From: Halarcobacter mediterraneus | GTDB taxonomy: Bacteria; Campylobacterota; Campylobacteria; Campylobacterales; Arcobacteraceae | Length of the DNA: 64,000 nucleotides | Assembly: GCF_004116625.1 (NCBI RefSeq) | Contig: NZ_NXIE01000002.1 | Coordinates: forward strand, 124,001-188,000 | Direction of reading: 5' to 3' | Translations under genes and position numbers: made by a program | In this document: positions 55,606 to 63,514 of the stretch, in pieces | Numbering within the stretch: position 1 is the first letter of the stretch | Layout: the number at the start of each line of letters is the position of its first letter | The notes under the pieces: generated by a model | Database searches by the model: none | Seen by the model: the letters and a program-made list of their open reading frames with translations, nothing else | What the model was told of the DNA's origin: nothing

Positions 55606-56472
55606 ATTGAATTTTCTCTCATATCGAGCTTTCATACTCTCATTTCCTAATATTCCACCTTGATGAATATATAGAATTTCATCCTTTTTTATATTACTTT
55701 CTAAATATTTTTGCATACTTAAAAAACCTAAGGGATCATAAAGTAAATCAAACTCTATTTTTGTAGTTACTAATAATTCATTATAAGCTTCATAAAACTC
55801 TCTATAAAGTTTCCCAAAGTGATATTTTTTTGGCATTTCTATTATTTTTGGATGAAATTTTTCATTACTTTCCAAGTGAAAAAATTGTTTTTTTAAATAC
55901 TCACTTCCCCCAACACAAGCTACTGTAAAAACTTCAAAATTTAAATGTTTTTGTAAAAAAACAGCAGTTGTTCCAGTGCCACTTGGTAAAAATACTTTTA
56001 GATTTTTTATTTTATTTTCTTCTGCCCACTTTTTAATCTCTTGTGCTAATATTTTTATACCAAATTCAGCTTCTTTTACCCTTGCTCCTTCTTCAATTAA
56101 AATTTCATTTTTATTCAACTCATATTTTTCAAAATCAAAATTTTCATCTTCGATTATATTTACACCATTTTTTAAAGCAGCCTTGTAGTTTCCATGAGGA
56201 TTTTCTTTTAGATATGAACTAATATGATTTACATAAAAATCAATATTAAGATTTTTCATCTTTCCTAAAACAGATAAAGAGTACAAAGAGTTTGCTTGGG
56301 CAGAACCAAAACTTATAATTTTTTCTATATCTTTTAAGTCACTTACTAAATAATAGTAAAACTTTCGTGCTTTATTACCTGAAAAATGTTCATCTAAAAG
56401 GTCATCTCTTTTTAAATATATATTTTGATTTTTAAATTTAATTTCTTCTATTGGGGAGTTTATACAATTCAT
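55600..56472 (-). CDS. PLP-dependent ACC deaminase/D-cysteine desulfhydrase-like enzyme
   Basis: 290 residues from ATG 56472 (a TTG two codons earlier is less likely). Fold type II PLP enzyme: the Schiff-base Lys is in H-F-S-G-N-K-A-R-K (~32-40), the substrate loop in SFGSAQANS (~56-64) and the phosphate-binding loop in LPSGTGTTAVFL (~165-176). Related proteins act as D-cysteine desulfhydrase or ACC deaminase; sequence alone does not decide. Sits alone between aroK and exbB, divergent from exbB. Confidence 0.82.
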   Translation of the reverse strand: MNCINSPIEEIKFKNQNIYLKRDDLLDEHFSGNKARKFYYYLVSDLKDIEKIISFGSAQANSLYSLSVLGKMKNLNIDFYVNHISSYLKENPHGNYKAALKNGVNIIEDENFDFEKYELNKNEILIEEGARVKEAEFGIKILAQEIKKWAEENKIKNLKVFLPSGTGTTAVFLQKHLNFEVFTVACVGGSEYLKKQFFHLESNEKFHPKIIEMPKKYHFGKLYREFYEAYNELLVTTKIEFDLLYDPLGFLSMQKYLESNIKKDEILYIHQGGILGNESMKARYERKFNK

Positions 56473-56521
56473 TAACAATATTATACTAAAATTACAAAAA
56501 AATAAAAATAGGAAAATATTT

Positions 56522-57001
56522 ATGGAAATTATGGATTATATTGAAAAAGGTGGGATAATTGTTTATATTCTAATCTTTTTAAATATTATTGGTTTTACAA
56601 TTATTTTTTGGAAATTTTTTACAATCCCAAGAAAAAGAGCAATGATAGAAAAAATAAAAACAAAAATTAATAAACATAATCTTGCAACTTTAGAAATACA
56701 AATTGAATATGAAGTAAAAAGATTAGAAAGTGGACTAACTTATATTAAAAATATTGCTTCTGTTGCACCTTTACTTGGTCTTTTAGGGACAGTTTATGGT
56801 GTTTATCAATCATTTGAAGCAATTACACAAAAAGGTTTAGGCGATCCAACTATTTTTTCTAGTGGTATTTCTATTGCACTTATTACAACTATTGCAGGAC
56901 TTATTGTAGCTATTCCTCATCATATCGCATATAATCATTTCATTTCACTTATTGATGCAATAGAATTAAAAGCAAAAAAAGAAATTATAGGTGAAGAATG
57001 A
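56522..57001 (+). CDS. exbB: ExbB-type energy transducer subunit (MotA/TolQ/ExbB family)
   Basis: 159 residues: TM1 ~12-32, cytosolic part, TM2 ~80-100 and TM3 ~120-145 with the proton-channel Thr-rich TTIAGLIVAIPHH. SVAPLLGLLGTVYGVYQSFEAI is the ExbB/TolQ signature. AGGAAAAT precedes ATG 56522. Overlaps exbD by four bases. No tonB or tolA follows, so the partner is elsewhere; candidates include the TonB system feeding the three receptors at 16.5-23.2 kb. Confidence 0.9.
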   Translation: MEIMDYIEKGGIIVYILIFLNIIGFTIIFWKFFTIPRKRAMIEKIKTKINKHNLATLEIQIEYEVKRLESGLTYIKNIASVAPLLGLLGTVYGVYQSFEAITQKGLGDPTIFSSGISIALITTIAGLIVAIPHHIAYNHFISLIDAIELKAKKEIIGEE

Positions 57002-57381
57002 AACGAAGAGAGCACTTAGGAATAGACTTAACACCTATTATTGATGTTGTTTTTATTCTTCTAATATTTTTTATTGTTACTTCAGTATTCAAAAAAGATG
57101 AACTTGCTCTTATGCTTGATTTACCTGAAGCAGATGCAAAGGCTACAAAAATTGATGAAGACCAAGTTTTTATAGAAGTAAATAGAAACAAACTTGCCAT
57201 AAAAGGGATTGAAGTATCTTTTGAATCACTTGAAGATAATTTAAAAGAAATCAAAAATAATAAAAAACCTATAATAATTAGAATTGATAAAAAAGTTGAA
57301 TATGAAAGAGTTGTAAAAATTTTAGATTTACTTCAAAAATATAATTTAAATAACTTAGCCCTTGTTACAAGGGAAGAATAA
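56998..57381 (+). CDS. exbD: ExbD-type energy transducer subunit
   Basis: 127 residues: one N-terminal membrane helix (~15-35) with the proton-relay Asp in LTPIIDVVFILLIFF (Asp16), and a periplasmic domain (~60-127). ExbD/TolR family. Couples proton flow to TonB or TolA with ExbB. Confidence 0.92.
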   Translation: MKRREHLGIDLTPIIDVVFILLIFFIVTSVFKKDELALMLDLPEADAKATKIDEDQVFIEVNRNKLAIKGIEVSFESLEDNLKEIKNNKKPIIIRIDKKVEYERVVKILDLLQKYNLNNLALVTREE

Positions 57382-57414
57382 AGTATAAAAATTAATTTTC
57401 TAAACTTTTATACT
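57382..57414. terminator. Bidirectional terminator between exbD and DUF779 gene
   Basis: Stem AGTATAAAA / TTTTATACT with a 15-base loop; it overlaps the end of the convergent DUF779 gene. Confidence 0.55.
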
Positions 57415-57770
57415 CTTCTATACTCTTCATCACTAAAAATTCTTGATTTTGTAAGAAATTGGTATCCTTCATCAATTTCCAAAGAAAAAGAGTTTCCAAA
57501 AGCACCTTGTTCTTTTTTTACATCAACTATTATCTGAGAGTGTCTAAAATACTCAAATTGTTCGTGGTCAATAAAAAATTCACAATTACAGATTTCTCCC
57601 AATTTCACATTTCTACTTGGTACATAAAAATCTGTTTTTTCATAACACATGGGAGCAGTACCATCACAACATCCTCCACTTTGGTTAAAAACAAGTTCTC
57701 CATGTTTTTCTTTTAATAACTCAATTACTTTTTTTGCTTCATCAGTTGCAATTACTCTTTTTATTTTCAT
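57408..57770 (-). CDS. DUF779 protein, aldehyde dehydrogenase partner
   Basis: 120 residues from ATG 57770 with AAAGGA upstream. Opens VIATDEAKKVIELLKEKHG and has the DUF779 hallmark QSGGCCDGTAPMC (~33-45) with three Cys plus another pair in GEICNCEFFID. DUF779 genes are nearly always directly after ExaC/AcoD-type aldehyde dehydrogenases, as here. The Cys-rich segment may bind a metal; the molecular role is unknown. Confidence 0.85.
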   Translation of the reverse strand: MKIKRVIATDEAKKVIELLKEKHGELVFNQSGGCCDGTAPMCYEKTDFYVPSRNVKLGEICNCEFFIDHEQFEYFRHSQIIVDVKKEQGAFGNSFSLEIDEGYQFLTKSRIFSDEEYRRV

Positions 57771-57792
57771 TTCATATCCTTTAAAAATATAA

Positions 57793-57839
57793 GGCTGGGG
57801 ATAGCTAGGAAAGATTAGGAAAGGAGTACTTCCCCAGCC
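57793..57839 (-). repeat. GC-rich intercistronic stem-loop between aldehyde dehydrogenase and DUF779
   Basis: A 9-bp perfect stem GGCTGGGGA / TCCCCAGCC, very GC-rich for this genome, closes a 29-base loop with two direct copies of TAGGAAAG (57806, 57816; CTTTCCTA in the mRNA). It lies 23 bases before the DUF779 start and may terminate part of the transcripts, shield the aldehyde dehydrogenase mRNA, or control DUF779 translation. Confidence 0.7.
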
Positions 57840-57863
57840 CAAATATTATATTTTAACTATCTA

Positions 57864-59360
57864 TTAAAAAAATCCTAAAGCATTTTTACTGTAAGAAGTT
57901 AAGATATTTTTTGTATGTCTATAAGAATTTAACATCATCATATGAGTTTCTCTACCAATACCTGATTTTTTATATCCACCAAATGAAGCATGAGAAGGAT
58001 ATAAGTGGTAACAATTTACCCAAACTCTACCTGCTTCAATTGCTCTACTTACTTTATGTAATTGATGCGCATCCCTTGACCATACACCAGAACCAAGTCC
58101 ATAAATAGTATCATTTGCAATTTCTATTGCTTCTTCTTCATCTTTAAAAGTTGTTACAGCTAGAACTGGTCCAAAAATTTCTTCTTGGAATATTCTCATT
58201 TTATTATGACCTTTAAAGATTGTAGGTTTAATATAATATCCATTTGGATGTTTAGCTGATTCATAAGCTTCACCACCGATTAGACACTCAGCACCTTCTT
58301 CTTTACCAATTTTAATATATTCTAAAATCTTTTCTTTTTGACTTTGAGAACACTGAGCACCCATCATATTTTCAGTATCCAAAGGATCACCTAATTTAAT
58401 TGCTTCGATTCTTTCTAATACTCTTTTCATAAATGGTTCATAAATTGATTCTTGAATTAAGGCTCTTGATGGGCAAGTACAAACTTCCCCTGAGTTAAAT
58501 GCAAATAAAACTAAACCTTCAATTGCTTTATCAAAAAACTCATCGTCTGCATCCATAATTGACTCAAAGAATACATTTGGAGATTTTCCACCAAGCTCTA
58601 AAGTAGAAGGAATAATATTTTCAGTTGCATATTGCATAATTAACTGACCTGTAGTAGTTTCACCAGTAAATCCTACTTTTTTTACATCTGGGTGTGTTGA
58701 TAAATATTTACCTATTTTTCCACCTGAACCATTAATAATATTTACAACACCTTTTGGAAGAACATCTTGAATAGTTTCCATTAATAAAAGAATTGATTTT
58801 GGAGTAGCTGATGCTGGTTTCATAACTACACAATTTCCAGCAGCTAATGCAGGAGCCAATTTCCAAGCAGCCATTAATAATGGGAAGTTCCAAGGAATAA
58901 TTTGTGCAACAACTCCATATGGCTCATAAATTTCTTGTGATACTGTAGTTTCATCTAAATCAGAAACAGTACCTGACTCTGCTCTAATTACTGAAGCAAA
59001 ATATCTAAAGTGATCAACAACTAAAGGAACATCTGCATTTAAAGTTTCTCTTACTGTTTTACCATTATCTAATGTTTCAGCAATAGCTAAAGCTTCAAGA
59101 TTTGCTTCAATTGCATCTGCAACTTTATTTAGCATTGTACTTCTTTCTATTACTGAAGTTTTTTTATAAGATTCAAAAGCAGTTTTTGCTGCTTGAACAG
59201 CTAATTCAACATCTTCTTCATTTGACCTTGGGATTCTTGTTAAAACATCTCCATCAACAGGAGATACATTATCAAAATATTCACCACTTTTTGGAGCAAC
59301 CCACTCCCCACCAATAAAGTTCTCATACTGAGGTTTGAAATTTGGTTTATTAAATACCAT
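57864..59360 (-). CDS. NAD-dependent aldehyde dehydrogenase (ExaC/AcoD type)
   Basis: 498 residues. Catalytic Cys in GEVCTCPSR (~305), general base Glu in LELGGKSPNVFF (~267), NAD-binding GFTGETTTG and IIPWNFPLLMAAWKLAPALAAGN. Matches the ExaC/AcoD group that oxidises acetaldehyde and similar aldehydes to acids. Followed by its usual DUF779 partner. AAAAGGAA precedes ATG 59360. The promoter region has a phased GCTATA array, so it is probably activator-dependent. Close to pqq genes and a FIST-type two-component system, suggesting alcohol oxidation. Confidence 0.93.
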   Translation of the reverse strand: MVFNKPNFKPQYENFIGGEWVAPKSGEYFDNVSPVDGDVLTRIPRSNEEDVELAVQAAKTAFESYKKTSVIERSTMLNKVADAIEANLEALAIAETLDNGKTVRETLNADVPLVVDHFRYFASVIRAESGTVSDLDETTVSQEIYEPYGVVAQIIPWNFPLLMAAWKLAPALAAGNCVVMKPASATPKSILLLMETIQDVLPKGVVNIINGSGGKIGKYLSTHPDVKKVGFTGETTTGQLIMQYATENIIPSTLELGGKSPNVFFESIMDADDEFFDKAIEGLVLFAFNSGEVCTCPSRALIQESIYEPFMKRVLERIEAIKLGDPLDTENMMGAQCSQSQKEKILEYIKIGKEEGAECLIGGEAYESAKHPNGYYIKPTIFKGHNKMRIFQEEIFGPVLAVTTFKDEEEAIEIANDTIYGLGSGVWSRDAHQLHKVSRAIEAGRVWVNCYHLYPSHASFGGYKKSGIGRETHMMMLNSYRHTKNILTSYSKNALGFF

Positions 59361-59427
59361 TTTTTTTCCTTTTAATGTTAATTTAAAACATGAAAAATTT
59401 TGTAAGCCAAACTTTTTCTGTAATGAA

Positions 59428-59433
59428 ATTCTA
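59428..59433 (-). promoter_or_regulatory. -10 box of aldehyde dehydrogenase operon
   Basis: TAGAAT on the minus strand, 67 bases before the start codon. No -35 hexamer stands 17 bp upstream; instead the nearest GCTATA unit of the array starts 9 bp away, as in PhoB-activated promoters. Confidence 0.5.
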
Positions 59434-59442
59434 CTTTAATTT

Positions 59443-59538
59443 TATAGCCTCAATATAGCCAATTTTATAGCATGAATATAGCGAAGTATTTTTGTCAACA
59501 AAAGCCTTATTCTGTGGGTATAGTAGCATTAACATAGC
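59443..59538. promoter_or_regulatory. Helically phased TAGC array, probable OmpR/PhoB-type operator
   Basis: TATAGC (plus strand) begins at 59443, 59454, 59466 and 59477; two further TAGC cores are at 59524 and 59535. Core spacings are 11, 12, 11, 45 and 11, all near multiples of 11.25 bp, so all six face the same side of DNA. On the minus strand the first four form two ~23-bp repeats, GCTATATT-x3 then GCTATAAAATT. The adjacent OmpR-type regulator (61490-62149) is the natural candidate to bind. Confidence 0.6.
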
Positions 59539-59585
59539 ATTGAAAATTTCTTCCTTTTTTTGTAAATTTTCATTTTATTTTATGC

Positions 59586-59591
59586 TACAAT
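59586..59591 (+). promoter_or_regulatory. -10 box of leaderless FIST-kinase transcript
   Basis: TATGC-TACAAT: an extended -10 whose hexamer ends six bases before ATG 59598. Transcription would start at or next to the A of ATG, and no ribosome site is present between. Confidence 0.55.
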
Positions 59592-59597
59592 TATAAG

Positions 59598-61493
59598 ATG
59601 AAAACTTACAATTATATATATCAAAATAATCAATTTCAAAATGAAATAGATTATTCTTTATTTAAAAATAAAAAAAATATACTTATACAAATTTTTTGTG
59701 GTCAAAACATAAGTACTTTGGAGTATATTACTAATTTATTAAATAAACATCTTCCCCAAGCCATTTGTATTGGTTCTACAACAGATGGAGAAATAAAAGA
59801 TAATAACGTTTCAACTTTAGGAACAATGGTAGCTATTTCTGTTTTTGAAAATACTACTTTAAAAATATCAATAAAAAATAGTGAGAATTCTTTTGAAAAT
59901 GGTTATGAAATTGCAAAAGACATTATTACAGATAATACAAAATTAATTATTACTTTTACAGATAGTACTTCTACAAATGGAGAGGATTATTTAAAAGGAA
60001 TTAGTTCTTTTAATAATTCAATTATGGTTTGTGGAGGAATGGCAGGAGACAATGGAAAATTTTCAAAAACTTATATTAGTGCAGGAAAAACAATAATTGA
60101 TAAAGGAGCTGTTGCAGTTTCATTAAACTCTGATATTTTACAAGTTAAAAATGATATAAAACATGGTTGGTCTCCTATAGGTATAGAACATACAATTGAT
60201 AAGATTGAAGGTAATAGAATTTATAGAATATCAGGTATGAAAGCAATTGACTTTTATAAAAAATATTTAGGAAATGGTAACTTACATACTTTTACAGAAT
60301 TTCCATTAATGATTAAAAAAGCAGGTATATCAATAGCAAGAGCAGCTGTCACAAGATATCCAGATGGAAGCTTAGGTTGTGGTGGTGGATTAAGAGAAGG
60401 AGATAAGGTAAGATTAGGTATTGCTGATGCTGAACTAATTATTAATACTCCTTTTAAATATTTAGAAGATATAGACTCTCACCCTACTGAGAGTTTTTTT
60501 ATTTATTCTTGTATGGCAAGGCGTAGGTATATGCAAAAGCTTACTTTACTAGAAATTGAACCTTTCACTTCAATAGCTACTACTTCAGGTTTTTTTACAA
60601 ATGCCGAGTTTTTCCATGAAAACAACAAAAATGAATTAATGAATCAAACAATTACCTTAGTTGGTCTTTCTGAAAACCCTCAATCAGTTGAAAAACCTAT
60701 ACTATCTAACAATATTAGTAATACTCAGGATATTTCTTATGCAAAAACAATTCAAGCTTTAACTAGCCTAATTCAACAAAGTGCAAAAGATCAAAATGAA
60801 CAGGCAATTGCCCTACAAAAACAAATTGAATATTCTGAAACTCTTTTAAAAAATCAAAAATTATTTTTAAAACATTCTGTTCATGAAACAAATACTCCTT
60901 TATCTGTAATTATGAGTAATATTGATTTACATGAAATGGAATTTGGTAAAAATAAATATCTAGAAAATATTGAAGTTGCTATTAAAAATCTTTTTTCAAT
61001 TTATGATGATTTAAGTTATCTTGTAAAAAAAGACCAAGTAGAATATAAGGTTTATACTATTGATTTAATTGATTTTGTTAGAAGTAGAGTAAATTTTTTT
61101 AGAAATGTTGCTGCAAATATGACTAATTCAAGATTTTTATTTAGAAGTAATAAAGTTAAGGTTTTTATAGATTTTAGTGAGAGTAAACTCCAAAGAATTA
61201 TTGATAATACCCTTACAAATGCTATTAAGTATTCTTATGAAGGTGAAATAATAAAAGTAGACTTAGAAAGTGAAGGTGAATGTATAAGGTTCTCTGTTTC
61301 AAGTAAGTCAAGAAGGATACAAAATCCTAAAAAAATATTTGAAGAATATTACAGAGAAGAACATTCAAAGGATGGTTTTGGACTAGGTTTAAACTTAGTA
61401 AAAAGAATTTGTGAAGAAGAAGGTGTTTTAATTAAAGTAAATTCAAATATAGAACAAACAACTTTTTCTTACTCGTTTAAAGGATGTAAATGA
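59598..61493 (+). CDS. Cytosolic FIST-domain sensor histidine kinase
   Basis: 631 residues with no membrane helix. FIST N domain (~25-215; ICIGSTTDGEI, MVCGGMAGDNG) and FIST C domain (~215-360; FTEFPLMI, FIYSCMARR, GFFTNAEFFH), a coiled coil (~385-420), an atypical HisKA box H-S-V-H-E-T-N-T-P-L (phospho-His429) and HATPase_c (DNTLTNAIKYS, GFGLGLNLVKRI). FIST domains sense small molecules; some (NosP) bind heme and NO. The ATG follows the -10 box at leaderless distance. Overlaps the regulator gene by four bases. The signal may be an alcohol-pathway metabolite, inferred from the neighbours. Confidence 0.9.
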   Translation: MKTYNYIYQNNQFQNEIDYSLFKNKKNILIQIFCGQNISTLEYITNLLNKHLPQAICIGSTTDGEIKDNNVSTLGTMVAISVFENTTLKISIKNSENSFENGYEIAKDIITDNTKLIITFTDSTSTNGEDYLKGISSFNNSIMVCGGMAGDNGKFSKTYISAGKTIIDKGAVAVSLNSDILQVKNDIKHGWSPIGIEHTIDKIEGNRIYRISGMKAIDFYKKYLGNGNLHTFTEFPLMIKKAGISIARAAVTRYPDGSLGCGGGLREGDKVRLGIADAELIINTPFKYLEDIDSHPTESFFIYSCMARRRYMQKLTLLEIEPFTSIATTSGFFTNAEFFHENNKNELMNQTITLVGLSENPQSVEKPILSNNISNTQDISYAKTIQALTSLIQQSAKDQNEQAIALQKQIEYSETLLKNQKLFLKHSVHETNTPLSVIMSNIDLHEMEFGKNKYLENIEVAIKNLFSIYDDLSYLVKKDQVEYKVYTIDLIDFVRSRVNFFRNVAANMTNSRFLFRSNKVKVFIDFSESKLQRIIDNTLTNAIKYSYEGEIIKVDLESEGECIRFSVSSKSRRIQNPKKIFEEYYREEHSKDGFGLGLNLVKRICEEEGVLIKVNSNIEQTTFSYSFKGCK

Positions 61494-62149
61494 AAATATT
61501 ATTACTTGAAGACGATATTATGTTAAATAAAGCAATTACTCAATACCTTGAATCAACAGGGCATAAAATTATTTCCGTAATTGATGGAAACTCATGTATA
61601 GAGTCTCTAAATAATGAAAGTTTTGACCTTTTGGTATTTGATATAAATGTTCCAGATCAAGATGGTTTATCAATTTTGGAAGATTTACACAAACAAAAAA
61701 AGATGGTTCCAACTATATTTATTTCTGCACTTATTGATATAGAAGATATCACTAGAGCTTTTGACATTGGCTGCCATGATTACTTAAAAAAACCCTTTCA
61801 TTTAAAAGAATTAACCCTAAGAATTAATAAAATTTTAAAAACAAGACTTGTACCACAAGAGCATAAAAGACTTTCGGAATCATATAGTTATGATTCAAAA
61901 GAAATGATTTTATATTTTAATAAAGAACCTCATATTCTACCTAAAAGGCAAATCCAAATTATAGATTTACTTGCTGCTAATAGAAGTTTAGTTTGTAATT
62001 ATGATATGTTTAGAGATTATGTCTGGAATGATGATTATATAGATAATGCAACTATTAGAGCTGAAGTAAATAGAGTTAAAAAAGTTTTAAAAGAGGATTT
62101 TATTATAAATATTAGAGGTATTGGTTATATGGTTGAAAGACCTATGTAG
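61490..62149 (+). CDS. OmpR/PhoB-type response regulator
   Basis: 219 residues: receiver domain with Glu7-Asp8-Asp9, phospho-acceptor Asp51 (LLVFDINVPDQDG), Lys in YLKKPFH, and a C-terminal winged helix (~125-219) ending RGIGYMVERPM. Cognate partner of the FIST kinase (ATGA overlap). Its likely operator is the phased TAGC array between the kinase and aldehyde dehydrogenase genes. It converges on pqqE with a shared terminator. Confidence 0.92.
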   Translation: MKILLLEDDIMLNKAITQYLESTGHKIISVIDGNSCIESLNNESFDLLVFDINVPDQDGLSILEDLHKQKKMVPTIFISALIDIEDITRAFDIGCHDYLKKPFHLKELTLRINKILKTRLVPQEHKRLSESYSYDSKEMILYFNKEPHILPKRQIQIIDLLAANRSLVCNYDMFRDYVWNDDYIDNATIRAEVNRVKKVLKEDFIINIRGIGYMVERPM

Positions 62150-62156
62150 GTCTTTT
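62136..62156. terminator. Bidirectional terminator between regulator and pqqE
   Basis: Stem AAAGACCT / AGGTCTTT with a 4-base loop, covering the stop of the regulator and followed by TTTAA. Confidence 0.75.
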
Positions 62157-63255
62157 AACTAGAAAATTTAATAGAGTTAATTCTATTTCTATAAATAGGC
62201 TTTTCACTACTTACTAAAGCTTCTTCTACTTTTTGTAAAACTTTATTATGATAAATTGATTTATCACAAACAGGGTCAGCTTCATGCATATCACCTGTTA
62301 AAGCAAAGGCTTGACATCTACAACCCCCAAAATCTTTTTCTTTTTCAGGACAAGTTCTACAAGTAGATTTCATCCATTTATCACCCCTATAATAATTAAA
62401 AGCTTCTGATTCTTCCCAAACTTCTTTTATAGAATATTCTTTAACATTTGGAAATTTCAAAGGTAAAGTATTTGCAGTATTACAAGGAAGAGCAACTCCA
62501 TCAGGGTTTATTGTCAAAAAAGTACTACCCCAACCATTCATACAGGCTTTTGGTCTTGTTGCATAATAATCAGGTACTACAAAAAAAACTTTCATATCTT
62601 TTCTTTTTTCTCGATAATAATCAGTTACTTCTTTAGCTTTTTTCAACTGTTCTTCTGTAGGCAAAAGAGCATTTATATTTTTTAAGGCCCATCCATAATA
62701 TTGAATATTTGCTATTTCTAAATAGTTTGCCCCTAAAGATTCTGCAAATTCAATTATTTCTCCTACCTCAGCTATATTTTGTCTTGTTATACAGCTATTA
62801 ACAATAAGTTGTAAGCCATTTTTTTTGCACTCTTTTGCAAAAGCTATTTTATCCTTCAAAGCATTTTTATTATTTGTAATTAGCATAGAAGTTTTTTCAT
62901 TTGCTGATTGGATTGCTAACTGTACAGTTTTTAAACCTGCTTCTTTTAGCTTTTTTACGATACTTAAATCTCTTCCTAATCCAGAGGTTATTAGGTTTGT
63001 ATAAAACTTTAAATCACTTGCTTTTTTAACTATTTCTAATAAATCTTTATTTAGTAAAGGTTCTCCTCCACTAATCCCTAATTGTACAGCACCCATATTT
63101 CTAGCTTCTTGCAAAACTCTAAACCAATCTTCTTTTTTCATAGAATCTTGTGTTTTAGCAAAATCCAATTGATTATAACAATAAGTACACTCTAAAGGAC
63201 ATTTGTGAGTTAACTCAAGAAGTAACCAAAGAGGTGGCTTAATTTTAGTTTCCAT
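62155..63255 (-). CDS. pqqE: PQQ synthesis radical SAM enzyme PqqE
   Basis: 366 residues. Radical SAM cluster motif C-P-L-E-C-T-Y-C (CxxxCxxC, ~19-26 region), GGEPLLNKDLL, and a C-terminal SPASM-type Cys set (CMNGWGS, CNTANTLP, CRTCPEKEKDFGGCRCQA) for auxiliary clusters. PqqE joins the Glu and Tyr side chains of the PqqA peptide using PqqD as carrier. Overlaps pqqD by 11 bases. Confidence 0.95.
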   Translation of the reverse strand: METKIKPPLWLLLELTHKCPLECTYCYNQLDFAKTQDSMKKEDWFRVLQEARNMGAVQLGISGGEPLLNKDLLEIVKKASDLKFYTNLITSGLGRDLSIVKKLKEAGLKTVQLAIQSANEKTSMLITNNKNALKDKIAFAKECKKNGLQLIVNSCITRQNIAEVGEIIEFAESLGANYLEIANIQYYGWALKNINALLPTEEQLKKAKEVTDYYREKRKDMKVFFVVPDYYATRPKACMNGWGSTFLTINPDGVALPCNTANTLPLKFPNVKEYSIKEVWEESEAFNYYRGDKWMKSTCRTCPEKEKDFGGCRCQAFALTGDMHEADPVCDKSIYHNKVLQKVEEALVSSEKPIYRNRINSIKFSS

Positions 63256-63514
63256 AAAACACCCACTTTCTATTTATTGCTTCTTCTAAAAAGGCTACTA
63301 CATCTTTTTGTAAATCTTTTATATTGAACTTTTTTTCTAAGATATTTGTAATATCAATTGAAGTATTTGTTCCATCACAAAGATTCATTATTTCACCAGC
63401 ACTTTGATTTAATTGAACCATTCCTTCTGGATATAAAAGTACAAAACACTCTTGCGCTTCTTCATATTGTAATTGAAAATGTTCATTAATTACTAGTAAT
63501 TTTTCTTTGTGCAT
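63245..63514 (-). CDS. pqqD: PqqA peptide chaperone PqqD
   Basis: 89 residues, typical PqqD length, a winged-helix RiPP recognition element: [25 protein letters not shown] and a helix-rich C-terminus. Presents PqqA to PqqE. Overlaps the end of pqqC by 29 bases. Confidence 0.92.
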   Translation of the reverse strand: MHKEKLLVINEHFQLQYEEAQECFVLLYPEGMVQLNQSAGEIMNLCDGTNTSIDITNILEKKFNIKDLQKDVVAFLEEAINRKWVFYGN

